A stretch of 51,158 bases of DNA from the NCBI GenBank assembly GCA_048393175.1, contig DBFJJM010000006.1, positions 1 through 51,158 on the forward strand. Reading direction: 5' to 3'. The position numbers and the translations under genes were made by a program. Under the pieces are notes generated by a model. That model was not told the DNA's origin. It was given only the letters and a program-made list of their open reading frames with translations, and made no database searches. Numbering within the stretch: the stretch's first letter is position 1; each line of letters begins with the position of its first letter. The stretch comes from Merdicola sp048393175. GTDB taxonomy: Bacteria > Bacillota > Clostridia > TANB77 > CAG-508. Below, piece after piece: positions 7,947 through 16,837 of this stretch.

Positions 7947-7974
7947 ACAATAGATGAAGAATTTTCATAAACTA
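7947..7974 (+). promoter_or_regulatory. Sigma-K-like promoter before the DUF2935 gene
   Basis: AC (7947-7948), a 17-base spacer and CATAAACTA (7966-7974) match AC-N17-CATAnnnTA, 32 bases before ATG 8007. This is the third such match in the cluster and faces away from the previous one. Confidence 0.45.
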
Positions 7975-8006
7975 CTGTAAATTTAATATAGGAAGGAAAA
8001 TGAATT

Positions 8007-8897
8007 ATGAAAAATTATGTGAAAACATCTCTTGAACTGCACTTATTTTTTGCAAGAATTATGAAAGAGCATGCTATATTTTTACAAGCAGGATTTATGC
8101 CAAAAAATGTAGAGTATATCCAAGAAGCAGTGTTATACAAAAGACAATTTGAAAAAATTTTAGCAGACACAGTAAGTTTAAGTAATGGGATGATAAGAAA
8201 TAATGTTTTAACATCTGGAGAAATAGTAACGAAGTTTACATATGGTGCTGAAAGGAAAACAGAAGAACTTACAGGAATTACAATAGATTCCAATATTACA
8301 CTTCAAGAGTTAAAATTAACAAGTGATAATTATTTCGAAATACCAGATATTACGCAATATGTATGTTATTTAAATGATACAGCTATTACATTGCTAGATG
8401 GGTTAATTCATTTAAAAGAAAGACTTTTAACAGATGTATTATGTTGTAATGTATTTACGGCAAATTATCCATTATTGATTGAACACATTCTGCGTGAAGC
8501 AAAATTATATAGACAATATGTAGGAATGTTGCAAAAAGGAGAAGATATAAATGCTCAGAACATGAAACAAGTAGAATTATTTTGGAATCAAATTATGATG
8601 GAACATGCCCTATTTATAAAAGGATTACTTGACCCAACAGAAAATGACTTAATTACTACTGCAGATAGCTTTGCAAAGGATTATCAGAAATTAATAGAAG
8701 AAGCAAAAAACATGACAGAGGAGACGATAAAAACGGTTACAGATAAAACCATTACAGAAACTCAAAAGTATATCGATTTTAAAACAGCAGGGACAAAAGG
8801 AATTAAAGAATGTGAAATAAGGTCTATCATATTACCTCTTTTGGCAGACCATGTATTAAGAGAGGCAAATCATTATTTTAGAATATTAAAAGATTAA
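8007..8897 (+). CDS. DUF2935 protein (ferritin-like helical, duplicated)
   Basis: A 296-residue protein of two similar helical halves. Each half opens with the family signature: LHLFFARIMKEHAIFLQAGF (about residues 10-30) and QIMMEHALFIKGLL (about 194-208). Each also ends with a HILREAKLYRQY / HVLREANHYFRIL motif. The repeated E-H pairs suggest a four-helix, possibly metal-binding bundle. DUF2935 proteins occur in endospore-forming Firmicutes, and some are reported from spores; the function is not established. The ribosome binding site GGAAGG lies 9 bases before ATG. The gene is divergent from the two minus-strand genes. Confidence 0.88.
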   Translation: MKNYVKTSLELHLFFARIMKEHAIFLQAGFMPKNVEYIQEAVLYKRQFEKILADTVSLSNGMIRNNVLTSGEIVTKFTYGAERKTEELTGITIDSNITLQELKLTSDNYFEIPDITQYVCYLNDTAITLLDGLIHLKERLLTDVLCCNVFTANYPLLIEHILREAKLYRQYVGMLQKGEDINAQNMKQVELFWNQIMMEHALFIKGLLDPTENDLITTADSFAKDYQKLIEEAKNMTEETIKTVTDKTITETQKYIDFKTAGTKGIKECEIRSIILPLLADHVLREANHYFRILKD

Positions 8898-9011
8898 CGA
8901 TTTCATCTATATATTTAATATTTTATGGAAAAGGATGTAATATTTGATAATCAATATGTATTAGATGTAGGAATCTATTTTTTGTATATATAAAGTTGTT
9001 TTGGCACTACT

Positions 9012-9047
9012 AAAAAGTGTCCCGGAAACAACTTCCGGGACTTTTTA
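9012..9047. terminator. Strong bidirectional terminator
   Basis: Arms TCCCGGAA and TTCCGGGA with loop ACAAC are flanked by AAAAAGTG on the left and CTTTTT on the right, so both strands have a T tract. It serves the DUF2935 gene and the convergent small minus-strand gene. Confidence 0.9.
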
Positions 9048-9063
9048 CGTCCTTTGTTTTAGG

Positions 9064-9240
9064 TCAGAATCTTGTAGGATGATAAAATATTCCACAAGAA
9101 TATCTGCCGTCCTCGTATTTGTCAAAGTCCTTACTCGTGAAATTGGATTCGTTTGCTAAATCAGCTAGAATATGCTGAAGCTCAGAATCGGGAAGAATTC
9201 CACGAATGCCAGAAAGTTCTGGGTCAAATACGATAAACAA
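9064..9240 (-). CDS. Small hypothetical protein of atypical composition
   Basis: A 58-residue protein (FIVFDPELSGIRGILPDSEL...FYHPTRF) without a family I recognise. On the minus strand a perfect AGGAGG overlaps an in-frame GTG at 9249, so I place the start at TTG 9240, seven bases after it. Base composition is clearly more GC-rich than the neighbours, which suggests acquisition. The shared terminator and clean ribosome binding site argue that it is a real gene. Confidence 0.6.
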   Translation of the reverse strand: MFIVFDPELSGIRGILPDSELQHILADLANESNFTSKDFDKYEDGRYSCGIFYHPTRF

Positions 9241-9263
9241 AGGTTTCACCTCCTATTAGTAGG

Positions 9264-9291
9264 ATTACTTTTATTATACTATAAAAGTAAT
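9264..9291. promoter_or_regulatory. Palindrome upstream of the small minus-strand gene
   Basis: Ten-base perfect arms (ATTACTTTTA and TAAAAGTAAT) with an 8-base loop, 24 bases upstream of the TTG start. Its place suggests an operator or leader hairpin for the small gene. Confidence 0.4.
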
Positions 9292-9327
9292 GTTTTGGAA
9301 AGAAAAAAGAAATACAAACAAGAATCA

Positions 9328-9355
9328 TTGCATATTTATAATTATATGATACAAT
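9328..9355 (+). promoter_or_regulatory. Sigma-A-type promoter of dapF-dapL
   Basis: TTGCAT, a 16-base spacer and TACAAT, about 60 bases before the dapF start. Confidence 0.5.
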
Positions 9356-9418
9356 AATGGTAGTAAAAATATAACTATATTTTTACAGGTTATTTATACC
9401 GATAAGAAGGTGGAAAAT

Positions 9419-10267
9419 ATGATTCAATTTACAAAAATGGAAGGGCTAGGGAATGATTATGTATATATCGATTGCACGAAAAAGAGTGAGCAAGAGATAA
9501 AACAAATCACATCCCTAGCTTCTTTTATTAGTGACAGACATTTTGGCGTGGGGTCAGATGGTCTTATTTTAATTTGTACAAGTAATGTTGCTGATTTTAA
9601 AATGAGTATGTTTAATAGTGATGGTAGTGAAGCAGAAATGTGTGGAAATGGAATTCGATGTGTTGGAAAGTTTGTGTATGACAAAAAAGTAACAGATAAA
9701 ACTTCTCTTTCTATTGAAACATTGGCAGGAATCAAATATTTAACGTTAAATGTAGAAAAAGAAAAAGTAAAGACAGTAAGGGTAGATATGGGAGAACCGA
9801 TTTTAGAGCCAAATCAGATACCTGTCATAGCAGACCAAAATCCCGTTACCCAATTACCGTTAAAAGTATTTGATAAAGAGTTTATAGTTTCTTGTGTTTC
9901 AATGGGAAATCCACATGCTATTTGTGAAATCGAAAAATTAGAGGATTTTCCGATTGAAACATATGGACCTATTTTAGAAAAAGACGAACATTTTCCAAAG
10001 AAGTCTAACATTGAATGGATTGAAATAGTTAATCGTCAAAAGGTGAAAATGAGAGTTTGGGAAAGAGGAGCAGGAGAAACGTTAGCTTGTGGTACAGGTG
10101 CATGTGCTGCAGCAGTAGCTTGTATATTACAAGGAAAAACAGATAGAAAAATAACAGTAGAGCTATTAGGAGGAAAATTAGAAATTGAGTGGGATGAACA
10201 GACGAATCATGTATTTATGACCGGACCTGCAAAAATTGTTTTTGAAGGAGTAATAAACGAAAAGTAG
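9419..10267 (+). CDS. dapF: Diaminopimelate epimerase
   Basis: Converts LL-diaminopimelate to the meso form, the last step before lysine and the cross-linking residue of peptidoglycan. The family start FTKMEGLGNDYVYIDC is present. Both catalytic cysteines are seen: C75 in MCGNGIRC and C224 in ETLACGTGACA. Length 282 is normal. ATG 9419 is chosen because GGTGG lies six bases before it; the GTG at 9410 is part of that site. dapL follows 29 bases later. DapL makes LL-DAP directly from tetrahydrodipicolinate, so the pair forms the aminotransferase variant of the pathway. Confidence 0.97.
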   Translation: MIQFTKMEGLGNDYVYIDCTKKSEQEIKQITSLASFISDRHFGVGSDGLILICTSNVADFKMSMFNSDGSEAEMCGNGIRCVGKFVYDKKVTDKTSLSIETLAGIKYLTLNVEKEKVKTVRVDMGEPILEPNQIPVIADQNPVTQLPLKVFDKEFIVSCVSMGNPHAICEIEKLEDFPIETYGPILEKDEHFPKKSNIEWIEIVNRQKVKMRVWERGAGETLACGTGACAAAVACILQGKTDRKITVELLGGKLEIEWDEQTNHVFMTGPAKIVFEGVINEK

Positions 10268-10296
10268 ATTTATTTTTAAGAAAGGAGACAAAGTAA

Positions 10297-11529
10297 ATGG
10301 TTAAAATAAATGAGAATTATTTAAAATTGCAAGATAGTTATTTGTTTTCTACAATTGCCCAAAAAATAGAAGAGTTCCAAAAAAAGCATCCAGATAAAGA
10401 GATAATTAAACTAGGAATTGGAGATGTGACAAGACCAATCATTCCATGTGTTGTAGAAGCAATGGAAACAGCAGCTAAAGAGATTGGGACACAAAAGGGA
10501 TTTAAGGGATATGGACCAGAGCAAGGGTATGATTTTTTAAGAGAGAAAATAGTAGAAAAAGATTATCAAAGTAGAGGCATAACTATTACCAAAGAAGAGG
10601 TTTTTGTTTCTGATGGGGCAAAGTGCGATTGTGGAAATATTGGAGATATTTTTTCACAAGAAAATAGAGTGGCTATTACTGACCCGGTTTATCCTGTTTA
10701 TTTAGATACCAATGTCATGGCAGGAAGAAGCGGAGAGTATGATGAAAAGAAGGGGAAATATGACAAAATAGTATATTTACCTTGTACAGCAGAAAATAAA
10801 TTTATTCCTTCTTTTCCAAAAGAACCAGTGGACTTTATTTATTTGTGTTTACCCAATAATCCAACTGGTACGGTTTTAACGAAACAAGAACTGACTAAGT
10901 GGGTAAACTATGCAAAACAGAATCAATGTTTAATCTTATTTGATTCTGCCTATGAAGCTTTTATTCGAGAAGAGAATATACCACATAGTATTTATGAAAT
11001 AGATGGTGCCAAAGAAGTAGCAATTGAATTTAGAAGTTTTTCTAAAACAGCAGGTTTTACAGGGGTTAGGTGTGCTTATACAGTAGTACCAAAGCAGTTA
11101 AAAGGACAAACAAAACAAGGAAAAGAAATTTCTTTAAATGCATTATGGAATCGTAGGCAATGTACTAAATTTAATGGCGTTTCTTATGTAACACAAAAGG
11201 CGGCAGAAGCAGTATATTCAGAAAAAGGGCAACAACAAATTAAAGAAAATATTGATTATTATATGGAAAATGCAAAAATGATACGAGAAGGACTAGTCAA
11301 AGCAGGGTTTGAAACGTATGGTGGAAAAAATGCACCCTATATTTGGTTAAAGGTACCAAATGGAATTACTTCATGGGAATTTTTTGATATGCTATTAGAA
11401 AAAGCAAATGTAGTAGGAACACCAGGAGTGGGATTTGGGCCAAGTGGAGAAGGCTATTTTCGTTTAACTGCGTTTGGAACAAGAGAAGATACCAAACAAG
11501 CCATTCAAAGAATCATAGAGGCTTTTTAA
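10297..11529 (+). CDS. dapL: LL-diaminopimelate aminotransferase
   Basis: A PLP-dependent class I/II aminotransferase that forms LL-diaminopimelate from tetrahydrodipicolinate and glutamate in one step. It has the DapL N-terminus (NENYLKLQDSYLFSTIAQKI), LGIGDVT, CLPNNPTGT, and the PLP lysine K250 in FRSFSKTAGFTG. Length 410 is the family length. The ribosome binding site AAAGGAG lies before ATG. It is cotranscribed with dapF and ends in a strong terminator. This pathway variant is known from Clostridia, chlamydiae, plants and some archaea. Confidence 0.97.
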   Translation: MVKINENYLKLQDSYLFSTIAQKIEEFQKKHPDKEIIKLGIGDVTRPIIPCVVEAMETAAKEIGTQKGFKGYGPEQGYDFLREKIVEKDYQSRGITITKEEVFVSDGAKCDCGNIGDIFSQENRVAITDPVYPVYLDTNVMAGRSGEYDEKKGKYDKIVYLPCTAENKFIPSFPKEPVDFIYLCLPNNPTGTVLTKQELTKWVNYAKQNQCLILFDSAYEAFIREENIPHSIYEIDGAKEVAIEFRSFSKTAGFTGVRCAYTVVPKQLKGQTKQGKEISLNALWNRRQCTKFNGVSYVTQKAAEAVYSEKGQQQIKENIDYYMENAKMIREGLVKAGFETYGGKNAPYIWLKVPNGITSWEFFDMLLEKANVVGTPGVGFGPSGEGYFRLTAFGTREDTKQAIQRIIEAF

Positions 11530-11550
11530 GAAAAGAAGAAAAGATAAAGC

Positions 11551-11588
11551 AAAAGAAACCAGAAGGATTTTCCTATGGTTTCTTTTTT
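11551..11588. terminator. Terminator between dapL and the convergent ligase gene
   Basis: Outer arms AAAGAAACC and GGTTTCTTT with an inner AGGA/TCCT stem, followed by a T run on the plus strand and A run upstream, so it can act in both directions. Confidence 0.85.
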
Positions 11589-11613
11589 AGAAATACTCTT
11601 AATCAGTTTATTC

Positions 11614-13365
11614 TCATTTTTCTTTCTTGTCTTGTTCTTGTTTTTCCATATTATTTCCGTAACGCTTTATTTTTTGTGTAGTCGTTTTTTCAAAATCTTC
11701 TTCTCTTACTTTAAAACTTTTGATGTGTTTGTAATTTGGCAATTTTTTATTAATGTTAGCAATTACTTCTGACATAATTGTTTTAATTTCTTCTTTTTGT
11801 GGAACGCTTACCTTTAAATATTCTTTGATAGCTTCCATATTAGGAAGAATTTGTGCATTAACATAAACTTCATCGTTATTTTCATAATTGAGTCCAGTTA
11901 CCAATGATTCTGAGATAAGTGGATGGCTATTTAAATATGTTTCTAGTTCTTCAGGATAAATATTTTCTCCATTTTTAGCAATAATAACAGTTTTACATCT
12001 ACCTGTAATATAAAGCCAGCCTTGTTCATCAATACGTCCTAAATCTCCTGTATAAAACCAACCGTCTTTTAATACTTTTTCTGTTTCTTCTGGATTATTG
12101 TAATAACCAAGCATGACATTTGGACCTTTTACAATGATTTCTCCTACACCATGTTCATCTGGATTTACTATTTTATAGGTTACATTTGGAATGGGAAGGC
12201 CAACTGCTTCGGGTTTTAAATAAAAATCGTTATTTCCTGCGACTAATGGAGAACATTCGGTAAGACCATATCCTTGAAGAGGCTTAATCCCCAAAGAAAG
12301 AAAAGATTCTACAATAGAAGAATTAAGAGGAGCAGCTCCTACAATAAATTTTTTAATGCGTCCTCCAAGTGAATTTTTTACTTTTCTTTTTACAATGATT
12401 TTCATAAAAGAAGGTAATTTGCTAATGAAGTTTTCTTCTTTTGTATAGTTTTCTGGTAAATTCTTTTTAACAGTTGTTTCAATTTTTTTATACATTTTTT
12501 CAAGTAATAAAGGAACGCATAGGATAACAGAAGGTTTAAATTCAGAAATATTTTGATTAATATAACGAAGTCCTTCACAATAACTAATACACCCTCCACT
12601 ATAAATGACTAGCAAATATCCTAAAGTACATTCATAAGTGTGGTGTAAAGGAAGAATAGATAAAACTTGGTCATTTCTTCTTACTTTTACAATTCCATAA
12701 GTAGATAAAATATTAGAGCAGATATTTCTGTGGGATAAACAAACTCCTTTTGCTTTTCCAGTAGTACCAGAGGTGAAAAGTAGAATACGCATTTCATCTG
12801 GGTCAATTTCAATTTTATCAAATCGAGTATCTCCTTCTTCTAATTGTTTGCTACCTGCTTGTTTAAAACGTGAATAAGACAAAAGAGAGTCTATATCTTT
12901 CTCTTGATTAAAATTAATTAAAAGTAGGGAAGGATTTTGAAGGTTTTGCTTATGTGCTTGAATTAATTCAAGATATTTTTGGTCTCCTAGTATTGCTTTC
13001 GCGTCAGATAAGTTTAAAAAATTAATGACGTCTTCTACATGTAATTCTTTATCAATTGGAACTACTACTCCTACAATGGTACTAGCTAAATAAGAAACAG
13101 CCCATTGATAACTGTTTTTTCCAATCACAGCAATTTTTTCATTCTGAAGGCCAGATTCAAGTAAGGAAGTACCAAGTGCAATTACATCTTTTTGGAAGGT
13201 ATCATAAGTAACTCCATAAATAGTACCGGTAGAATCTTTTAAACGAAAGGCATTTCGATTCGCATAGCGATTAGCAGAACGATATAGTAATTGTTTTAAA
13301 GTAGTTACTTCCTGGACGTCGTGGTATTTTTTTTGTAATTTTTGGGAGGTCGTTAATTTGCTCAT
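11614..13365 (-). CDS. AMP-dependent acyl-CoA synthetase (long-chain fatty-acid-CoA ligase type)
   Basis: A 583-residue ANL-superfamily enzyme that activates a carboxylic acid with ATP and transfers it to CoA or another thiol. The P-loop LLFTSGTTGKAKGVCLSHRN (about residues 191-210), GYGLTECSP (about 334-342), YTGDLGRID and the ITGRCKTVIIAKNGENIYPEE hinge are intact. The C-terminal lysine region is present. The order of motifs fits FadD-like enzymes; the chain length cannot be told. It lies 18 bases after the membrane-protein gene on the same strand, so the two likely form an operon. The last residues are a charged tail (EKQEQDKKEK). Confidence 0.92.
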   Translation of the reverse strand: MSKLTTSQKLQKKYHDVQEVTTLKQLLYRSANRYANRNAFRLKDSTGTIYGVTYDTFQKDVIALGTSLLESGLQNEKIAVIGKNSYQWAVSYLASTIVGVVVPIDKELHVEDVINFLNLSDAKAILGDQKYLELIQAHKQNLQNPSLLLINFNQEKDIDSLLSYSRFKQAGSKQLEEGDTRFDKIEIDPDEMRILLFTSGTTGKAKGVCLSHRNICSNILSTYGIVKVRRNDQVLSILPLHHTYECTLGYLLVIYSGGCISYCEGLRYINQNISEFKPSVILCVPLLLEKMYKKIETTVKKNLPENYTKEENFISKLPSFMKIIVKRKVKNSLGGRIKKFIVGAAPLNSSIVESFLSLGIKPLQGYGLTECSPLVAGNNDFYLKPEAVGLPIPNVTYKIVNPDEHGVGEIIVKGPNVMLGYYNNPEETEKVLKDGWFYTGDLGRIDEQGWLYITGRCKTVIIAKNGENIYPEELETYLNSHPLISESLVTGLNYENNDEVYVNAQILPNMEAIKEYLKVSVPQKEEIKTIMSEVIANINKKLPNYKHIKSFKVREEDFEKTTTQKIKRYGNNMEKQEQDKKEK

Positions 13366-13383
13366 TTTTCTTTTTTCCTTTCC

Positions 13384-14229
13384 TTATAATTTATAAAATT
13401 GATATGAGTGTAATTCTTCTAACACTTGCTTAATGTTACCATTTATAATAGTTTCCCCTGTTTGTGCATTTTCTAATGGTATGTTAAAGCTAATTGGACA
13501 AACAAATTCTTCTGCTAATCCATTTTGAATATGAATTTGAAAAGATATGCTAGCTTGAATGGATTGAAGAGGAATATTGGCTTTTTTTAACAAGCTACCA
13601 TCAAAAATTAGAGATGAGGTATCTCCAATAATGGCATTTGTTTTAATATTTTGATTAACATATTCTAATGTAATAGGTGTTTGACCTGTATTATATACGT
13701 TTGGCTCATTTGTGTCTAGAGCATAAGAAGCAGTGCTGACCGTATAGTCGAGACGATTTTCTATTTTATTTTCTTCTTTAGGAGTTACTTTTCCAAACAA
13801 ATCAATATTTTTGTAATAAAGAGAAGGCGTTCCTAGCTCTGGACTAGTTCCAAAAGAAAGATTATCAATCCATAGCTTTTCAATCGTGTTTTCTAAAGTT
13901 AATCCCTTGTCTGAATGATTATTTAAATAAATAGCAATATCCGTATATTGCATAATATTTAAATCCCATAGTGCTTTTGAAGTAGAATTATTAGTGGCAT
14001 CACAGCTACTAAAAAGAAAGATTTTATCTAAAGTAAAAATAACTCTTTCATTTTTATTTGTGAAAGAAATCACATCCTTTTCAAGGGATGTTTTAACATG
14101 TAGTTTTTGTGCTACATAAAAACTAAGAAAGAGAAATAAAACAAGACAAATTATTAATATAGTGAGAAATAAAATTTCCTTTTTAGAAAAGAAAGGGAAA
14201 TCTTTTTTGCGACCTCTTCTAGAAAACAT
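13384..14229 (-). CDS. Single-pass membrane protein, function unknown
   Basis: A 281-residue protein with a basic N-terminus (FSRRGRKKDFPFFSKKE) and one transmembrane segment at about residues 19-42 (ILFLTILIICLVLFLFLSFYVAQ). A predicted extracellular beta-rich domain follows, with no cysteine cluster and no motif I recognise. The topology would be N-in, C-out. It is the first gene of an apparent two-gene operon with the acyl-CoA synthetase. It might be an envelope protein acting with lipid metabolism, but that is only from position. Confidence 0.8.
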   Translation of the reverse strand: MFSRRGRKKDFPFFSKKEILFLTILIICLVLFLFLSFYVAQKLHVKTSLEKDVISFTNKNERVIFTLDKIFLFSSCDATNNSTSKALWDLNIMQYTDIAIYLNNHSDKGLTLENTIEKLWIDNLSFGTSPELGTPSLYYKNIDLFGKVTPKEENKIENRLDYTVSTASYALDTNEPNVYNTGQTPITLEYVNQNIKTNAIIGDTSSLIFDGSLLKKANIPLQSIQASISFQIHIQNGLAEEFVCPISFNIPLENAQTGETIINGNIKQVLEELHSYQFYKL

Positions 14230-14304
14230 AATAAGCCTCCTTTTTCTTTTCTATACTATATTATATTTCTTTTCTTTTCGCAAGTCACATTCCAAAAATA
14301 TCCG

Positions 14305-14333
14305 TTGACAAAAATAGACACAAAGTTTACAAT
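14305..14333 (+). promoter_or_regulatory. Near-consensus sigma-A promoter of the wall hydrolase
   Basis: TTGACA (14305-14310), exactly 17 bases, TACAAT (14328-14333). Transcription would start near 14340, which rules out the GTG at 14342 as a practical start and supports GTG 14351. Confidence 0.8.
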
Positions 14334-14350
14334 ATAGCCAGGTGATACGA

Positions 14351-15571
14351 GTGGAAAAACAAAAGAAAAAGCAAGTTAAAACAAATCAAATCAGATATGT
14401 TATTGTTTTTAGTATATTACTAGTTATAGCCTTACTAATTAGTATTTTTTTTATCCTGTTTTATACAAATAAAAAGGTATATGCTTCTTCTCCAATAGAA
14501 GAAAAATCTTTTGAATTAGTAGAAGGTCAGGATAAAGATATTGAAGAAATTTTAAGAAACAATTTACAAAGTTCTATAAGAGAAGAAATGTTAACAGAGG
14601 AGATTGATTTAGAATATACAACAATATATGAGGAAAGTAGTGATTTGCCAAAAGGAAGAATGCAAGTAGTACAACAAGGAAGAGATGGTAAACAAGTTGT
14701 CGTAACTAAAAAAACATATGAGGGTGACAACTTAATACAAGAAAGACAAAGTGGAAACACGGTTACAAAACCAGCGATTCAGAAAATAGTACAAATTGGT
14801 ACAGGAAGTGGTCTTAGCAATACAAAACCCAAAAAAGGAGACCCTCTTTATGTCGTTTCCTATACCTTAGACATGATGGCTCAGCCAGATACGAAAAGTG
14901 ATAAAAGAACCACTTTAATAAAAGGAGAAGAAGTCATTTTACTGTCTATCAAAAAGGAGTGGTATGAAGTACAAAAAGGAGAAGATATTGGTTGGGTAGA
15001 AGCTAATTGTTTGACAAATTTTCATACGAATGACCAACAAGATGAAAAAGCACTATCGAATAAGACTCTCCAAGCAAAATTAAGTAAAAATATGAAATTA
15101 AATCAGCCAAGTGGATTATCCTTAAACCAGTTTAAGAAAATTTTATCTTCTCATTCACAAGATAAAAATAAGATATTTGAACAAAATGCACAGTATTTTT
15201 ATTATATTGAAAAACAATATAACATTAATGGTGTTTTTGTAGCAGCAGTAGGAATTCACGAGAGTAATTGGGGCACTTCTAAAATTGCACAAAATAAGAA
15301 AAATCTATTCGGCTATGGGGCAAGTGACGGGTCAGCTTATACCAATGCTTATTCTTTTGGCACTTACGCAGAAGGAATTGATTTGATTGCACGTGTATTG
15401 GTTAAATATTATTTAAATCCAGCAGGAACGAAAATTTACGATAATCAAGTAGCTTTAGGGAAATATTATACCAGTCCAACACTAGAGTCTGTAAACAAAC
15501 GCTATGCAAGTGATAAAAATTGGGCAAATGCTGTATATAAACAAATGCAAAATTTATATGAGAAATTATAA
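14351..15571 (+). CDS. Membrane-anchored glucosaminidase with G5 and SH3 domains
   Basis: A probable peptidoglycan hydrolase (endo-beta-N-acetylglucosaminidase type). Order of parts: basic N-terminus; transmembrane segment about residues 17-40; a G5-like domain about 90-150 (RMQVVQQGRDGKQVVVTKKTYEGDNLI); a bacterial SH3-like domain about 165-220 (GDPLYVVSYTLDMMAQPDTKSDKRTTLIKGEEV...WYEVQ...GWVEANCL); and a C-terminal glucosaminidase domain about 260-405. The catalytic Glu is in GIHESNWGTSKIAQNKKNLFGYGA. GTG 14351 is preferred as the start because of AGGTG six bases upstream and the promoter position. Monocistronic. Role in cell-wall turnover is inferred from the domains. Confidence 0.9.
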   Translation: MEKQKKKQVKTNQIRYVIVFSILLVIALLISIFFILFYTNKKVYASSPIEEKSFELVEGQDKDIEEILRNNLQSSIREEMLTEEIDLEYTTIYEESSDLPKGRMQVVQQGRDGKQVVVTKKTYEGDNLIQERQSGNTVTKPAIQKIVQIGTGSGLSNTKPKKGDPLYVVSYTLDMMAQPDTKSDKRTTLIKGEEVILLSIKKEWYEVQKGEDIGWVEANCLTNFHTNDQQDEKALSNKTLQAKLSKNMKLNQPSGLSLNQFKKILSSHSQDKNKIFEQNAQYFYYIEKQYNINGVFVAAVGIHESNWGTSKIAQNKKNLFGYGASDGSAYTNAYSFGTYAEGIDLIARVLVKYYLNPAGTKIYDNQVALGKYYTSPTLESVNKRYASDKNWANAVYKQMQNLYEKL

Positions 15572-15695
15572 AGAAATGAAATTTTCTGTAATATCTTAAA
15601 AATTTTCGAACTCGACATAATACTATAAAATGTAATAATAAAGTGTAAGTTTTTTACAATACTTTTAAGCTATTTTGAAAGGAAGGTATAACAAG

Positions 15696-15926
15696 ATGAT
15701 GCAACTAGTTTAGCTTCAGATGGAGATAGCAGCAAGAAAAGGAGAGTCTGATGTACTACTTTTGGTATTTCCTTCAGAAGTACAAGAACTTGAGAAGGAG
15801 GGCTTTTCTTGTAAAAAGGTAAGAGACAATTGGTACAGAATTTCGTGGGAGAATGTGCATGCAGACCTTCCCTTATCACAATGGAAAGCATCTGTTATTC
15901 ACGGGAGCAAAGGCTTGGTGGCATAA
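15696..15926 (+). pseudogene. Small ORF interrupted by an amber codon at position 6
   Basis: A strong ribosome binding site (GAAAGGAAGG, 15677-15686) precedes ATG ATG at 15696. The frame then meets TAG at 15711-15713, and continues open for a further 70 codons from CTT 15714 to TAA at 15926 (EIAARKGESDVLLLVFPSEVQELEKEGF...). The downstream ATG 15720 lacks any ribosome binding site. So it is either a gene broken by a nonsense change or one starting weakly at 15720. No family recognised. A terminator follows at once. Confidence 0.45.
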
Positions 15927-15937
15927 AAGCAGGCGAG

Positions 15938-15965
15938 GAGCACTCATTTATGGGGTGTTCTTTTG
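15938..15965 (+). terminator. Intrinsic terminator before the pyrH operon
   Basis: GAGCACTC / GGGTGTTC arms (eight pairs, two of them G-T) with a 7-base loop and a TTTT tail. Confidence 0.7.
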
Positions 15966-16110
15966 CCGTTTAATCGCTTTAGTATTTTATATTAAGAAAA
16001 GTATAAATGAAAAAAATATTAAGAAATTCAGAAAAAGGGATGCATTTTTCGAATAAAGTATGATAGAATAACTTTCGATTATATTACGTTAAAGGAGAGT
16101 GTTTGGTTTC

Positions 16111-16821
16111 GTGGGAGAAAAAGTAAAATACAAACGAATTTTATTAAAATTAAGTGGAGAAGTGCTAGCTGGTGAAAAGAAGACAGGAATTGATGTAGAA
16201 GTACTTGGCAGAATTTGTGATGAGATTAAAAAAGTAGTACAATTGGGAGTTCAAGTAGCTATTGTAGTAGGCGGAGGGAATTTTTGGAGAGGACGTTATG
16301 GGCACCAAATGGAAAGAACAACAGCAGACTATATGGGAATGCTTGCTACAGCGATGAATGGATTAGCACTGCAAGACGCATTAGAGGCAAGAGGACTTTA
16401 TTCTAGAGTACAAACAGCAATTGAAATGAGAGAGATTGCAGAACCGTATATAAAGAGGAAAGCATTAAAACATTTAGAAAAAGGAAGGGTAGTTATTTTT
16501 GCTTGTGGTACAGGAAATCCTTACTTTACTACTGATACAGCAGCTTCTTTAAGAGCAGCCGAAATGGATGCAGATGTTATTTTATTAGGAAAATCAATTG
16601 ATGCTGTTTACTCAGCAGACCCAGAAAAAGACCCAACGGCACAAAAATATGACCAAATTAGTTATTTAGATATTTTAAATCAAGATTTAAAAGTAATGGA
16701 TTCTACTGCCACATCTTTATGTAAAGATAACAATATACCCCTTGTTGTATTTGGAATTGATGACCCAGAAAATATTGTAAGAGTGGTAAAGGGAGAAAAA
16801 ATAGGAACGATTGTTAAATAA
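16111..16821 (+). CDS. pyrH: Uridylate kinase
   Basis: Phosphorylates UMP to UDP for nucleotide synthesis. Amino-acid-kinase fold with KRILLKLSGEVLAGE at the start, VVGGGNFWRGR (about residues 54-64), DYMGMLATAMNGLALQDAL and the C-terminal GKSIDAVYSADPEKDPTAQKY. I choose GTG 16111, which gives 236 residues, the family length; the GTG at 16099 lies directly against the AAAGGAG site. First gene of the core run pyrH-frr-ispA-uppS-cdsA-rseP-polC. Confidence 0.96.
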   Translation: MGEKVKYKRILLKLSGEVLAGEKKTGIDVEVLGRICDEIKKVVQLGVQVAIVVGGGNFWRGRYGHQMERTTADYMGMLATAMNGLALQDALEARGLYSRVQTAIEMREIAEPYIKRKALKHLEKGRVVIFACGTGNPYFTTDTAASLRAAEMDADVILLGKSIDAVYSADPEKDPTAQKYDQISYLDILNQDLKVMDSTATSLCKDNNIPLVVFGIDDPENIVRVVKGEKIGTIVK

Positions 16822-16837
16822 GAAAGGAAGAGAAAAA

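Noticed and set aside
7912..7974. Full confidence in the sigma-K promoter calls
   Set aside because: CATAnnnTA is a short AT-rich pattern that arises by chance here, and one match would place the start point against the ribosome binding site, so the calls are kept at low confidence.
15853..16056. 67-codon ORF overlapping the amber-interrupted gene
   Set aside because: It lies in another frame, spans a terminator and has no start signal.
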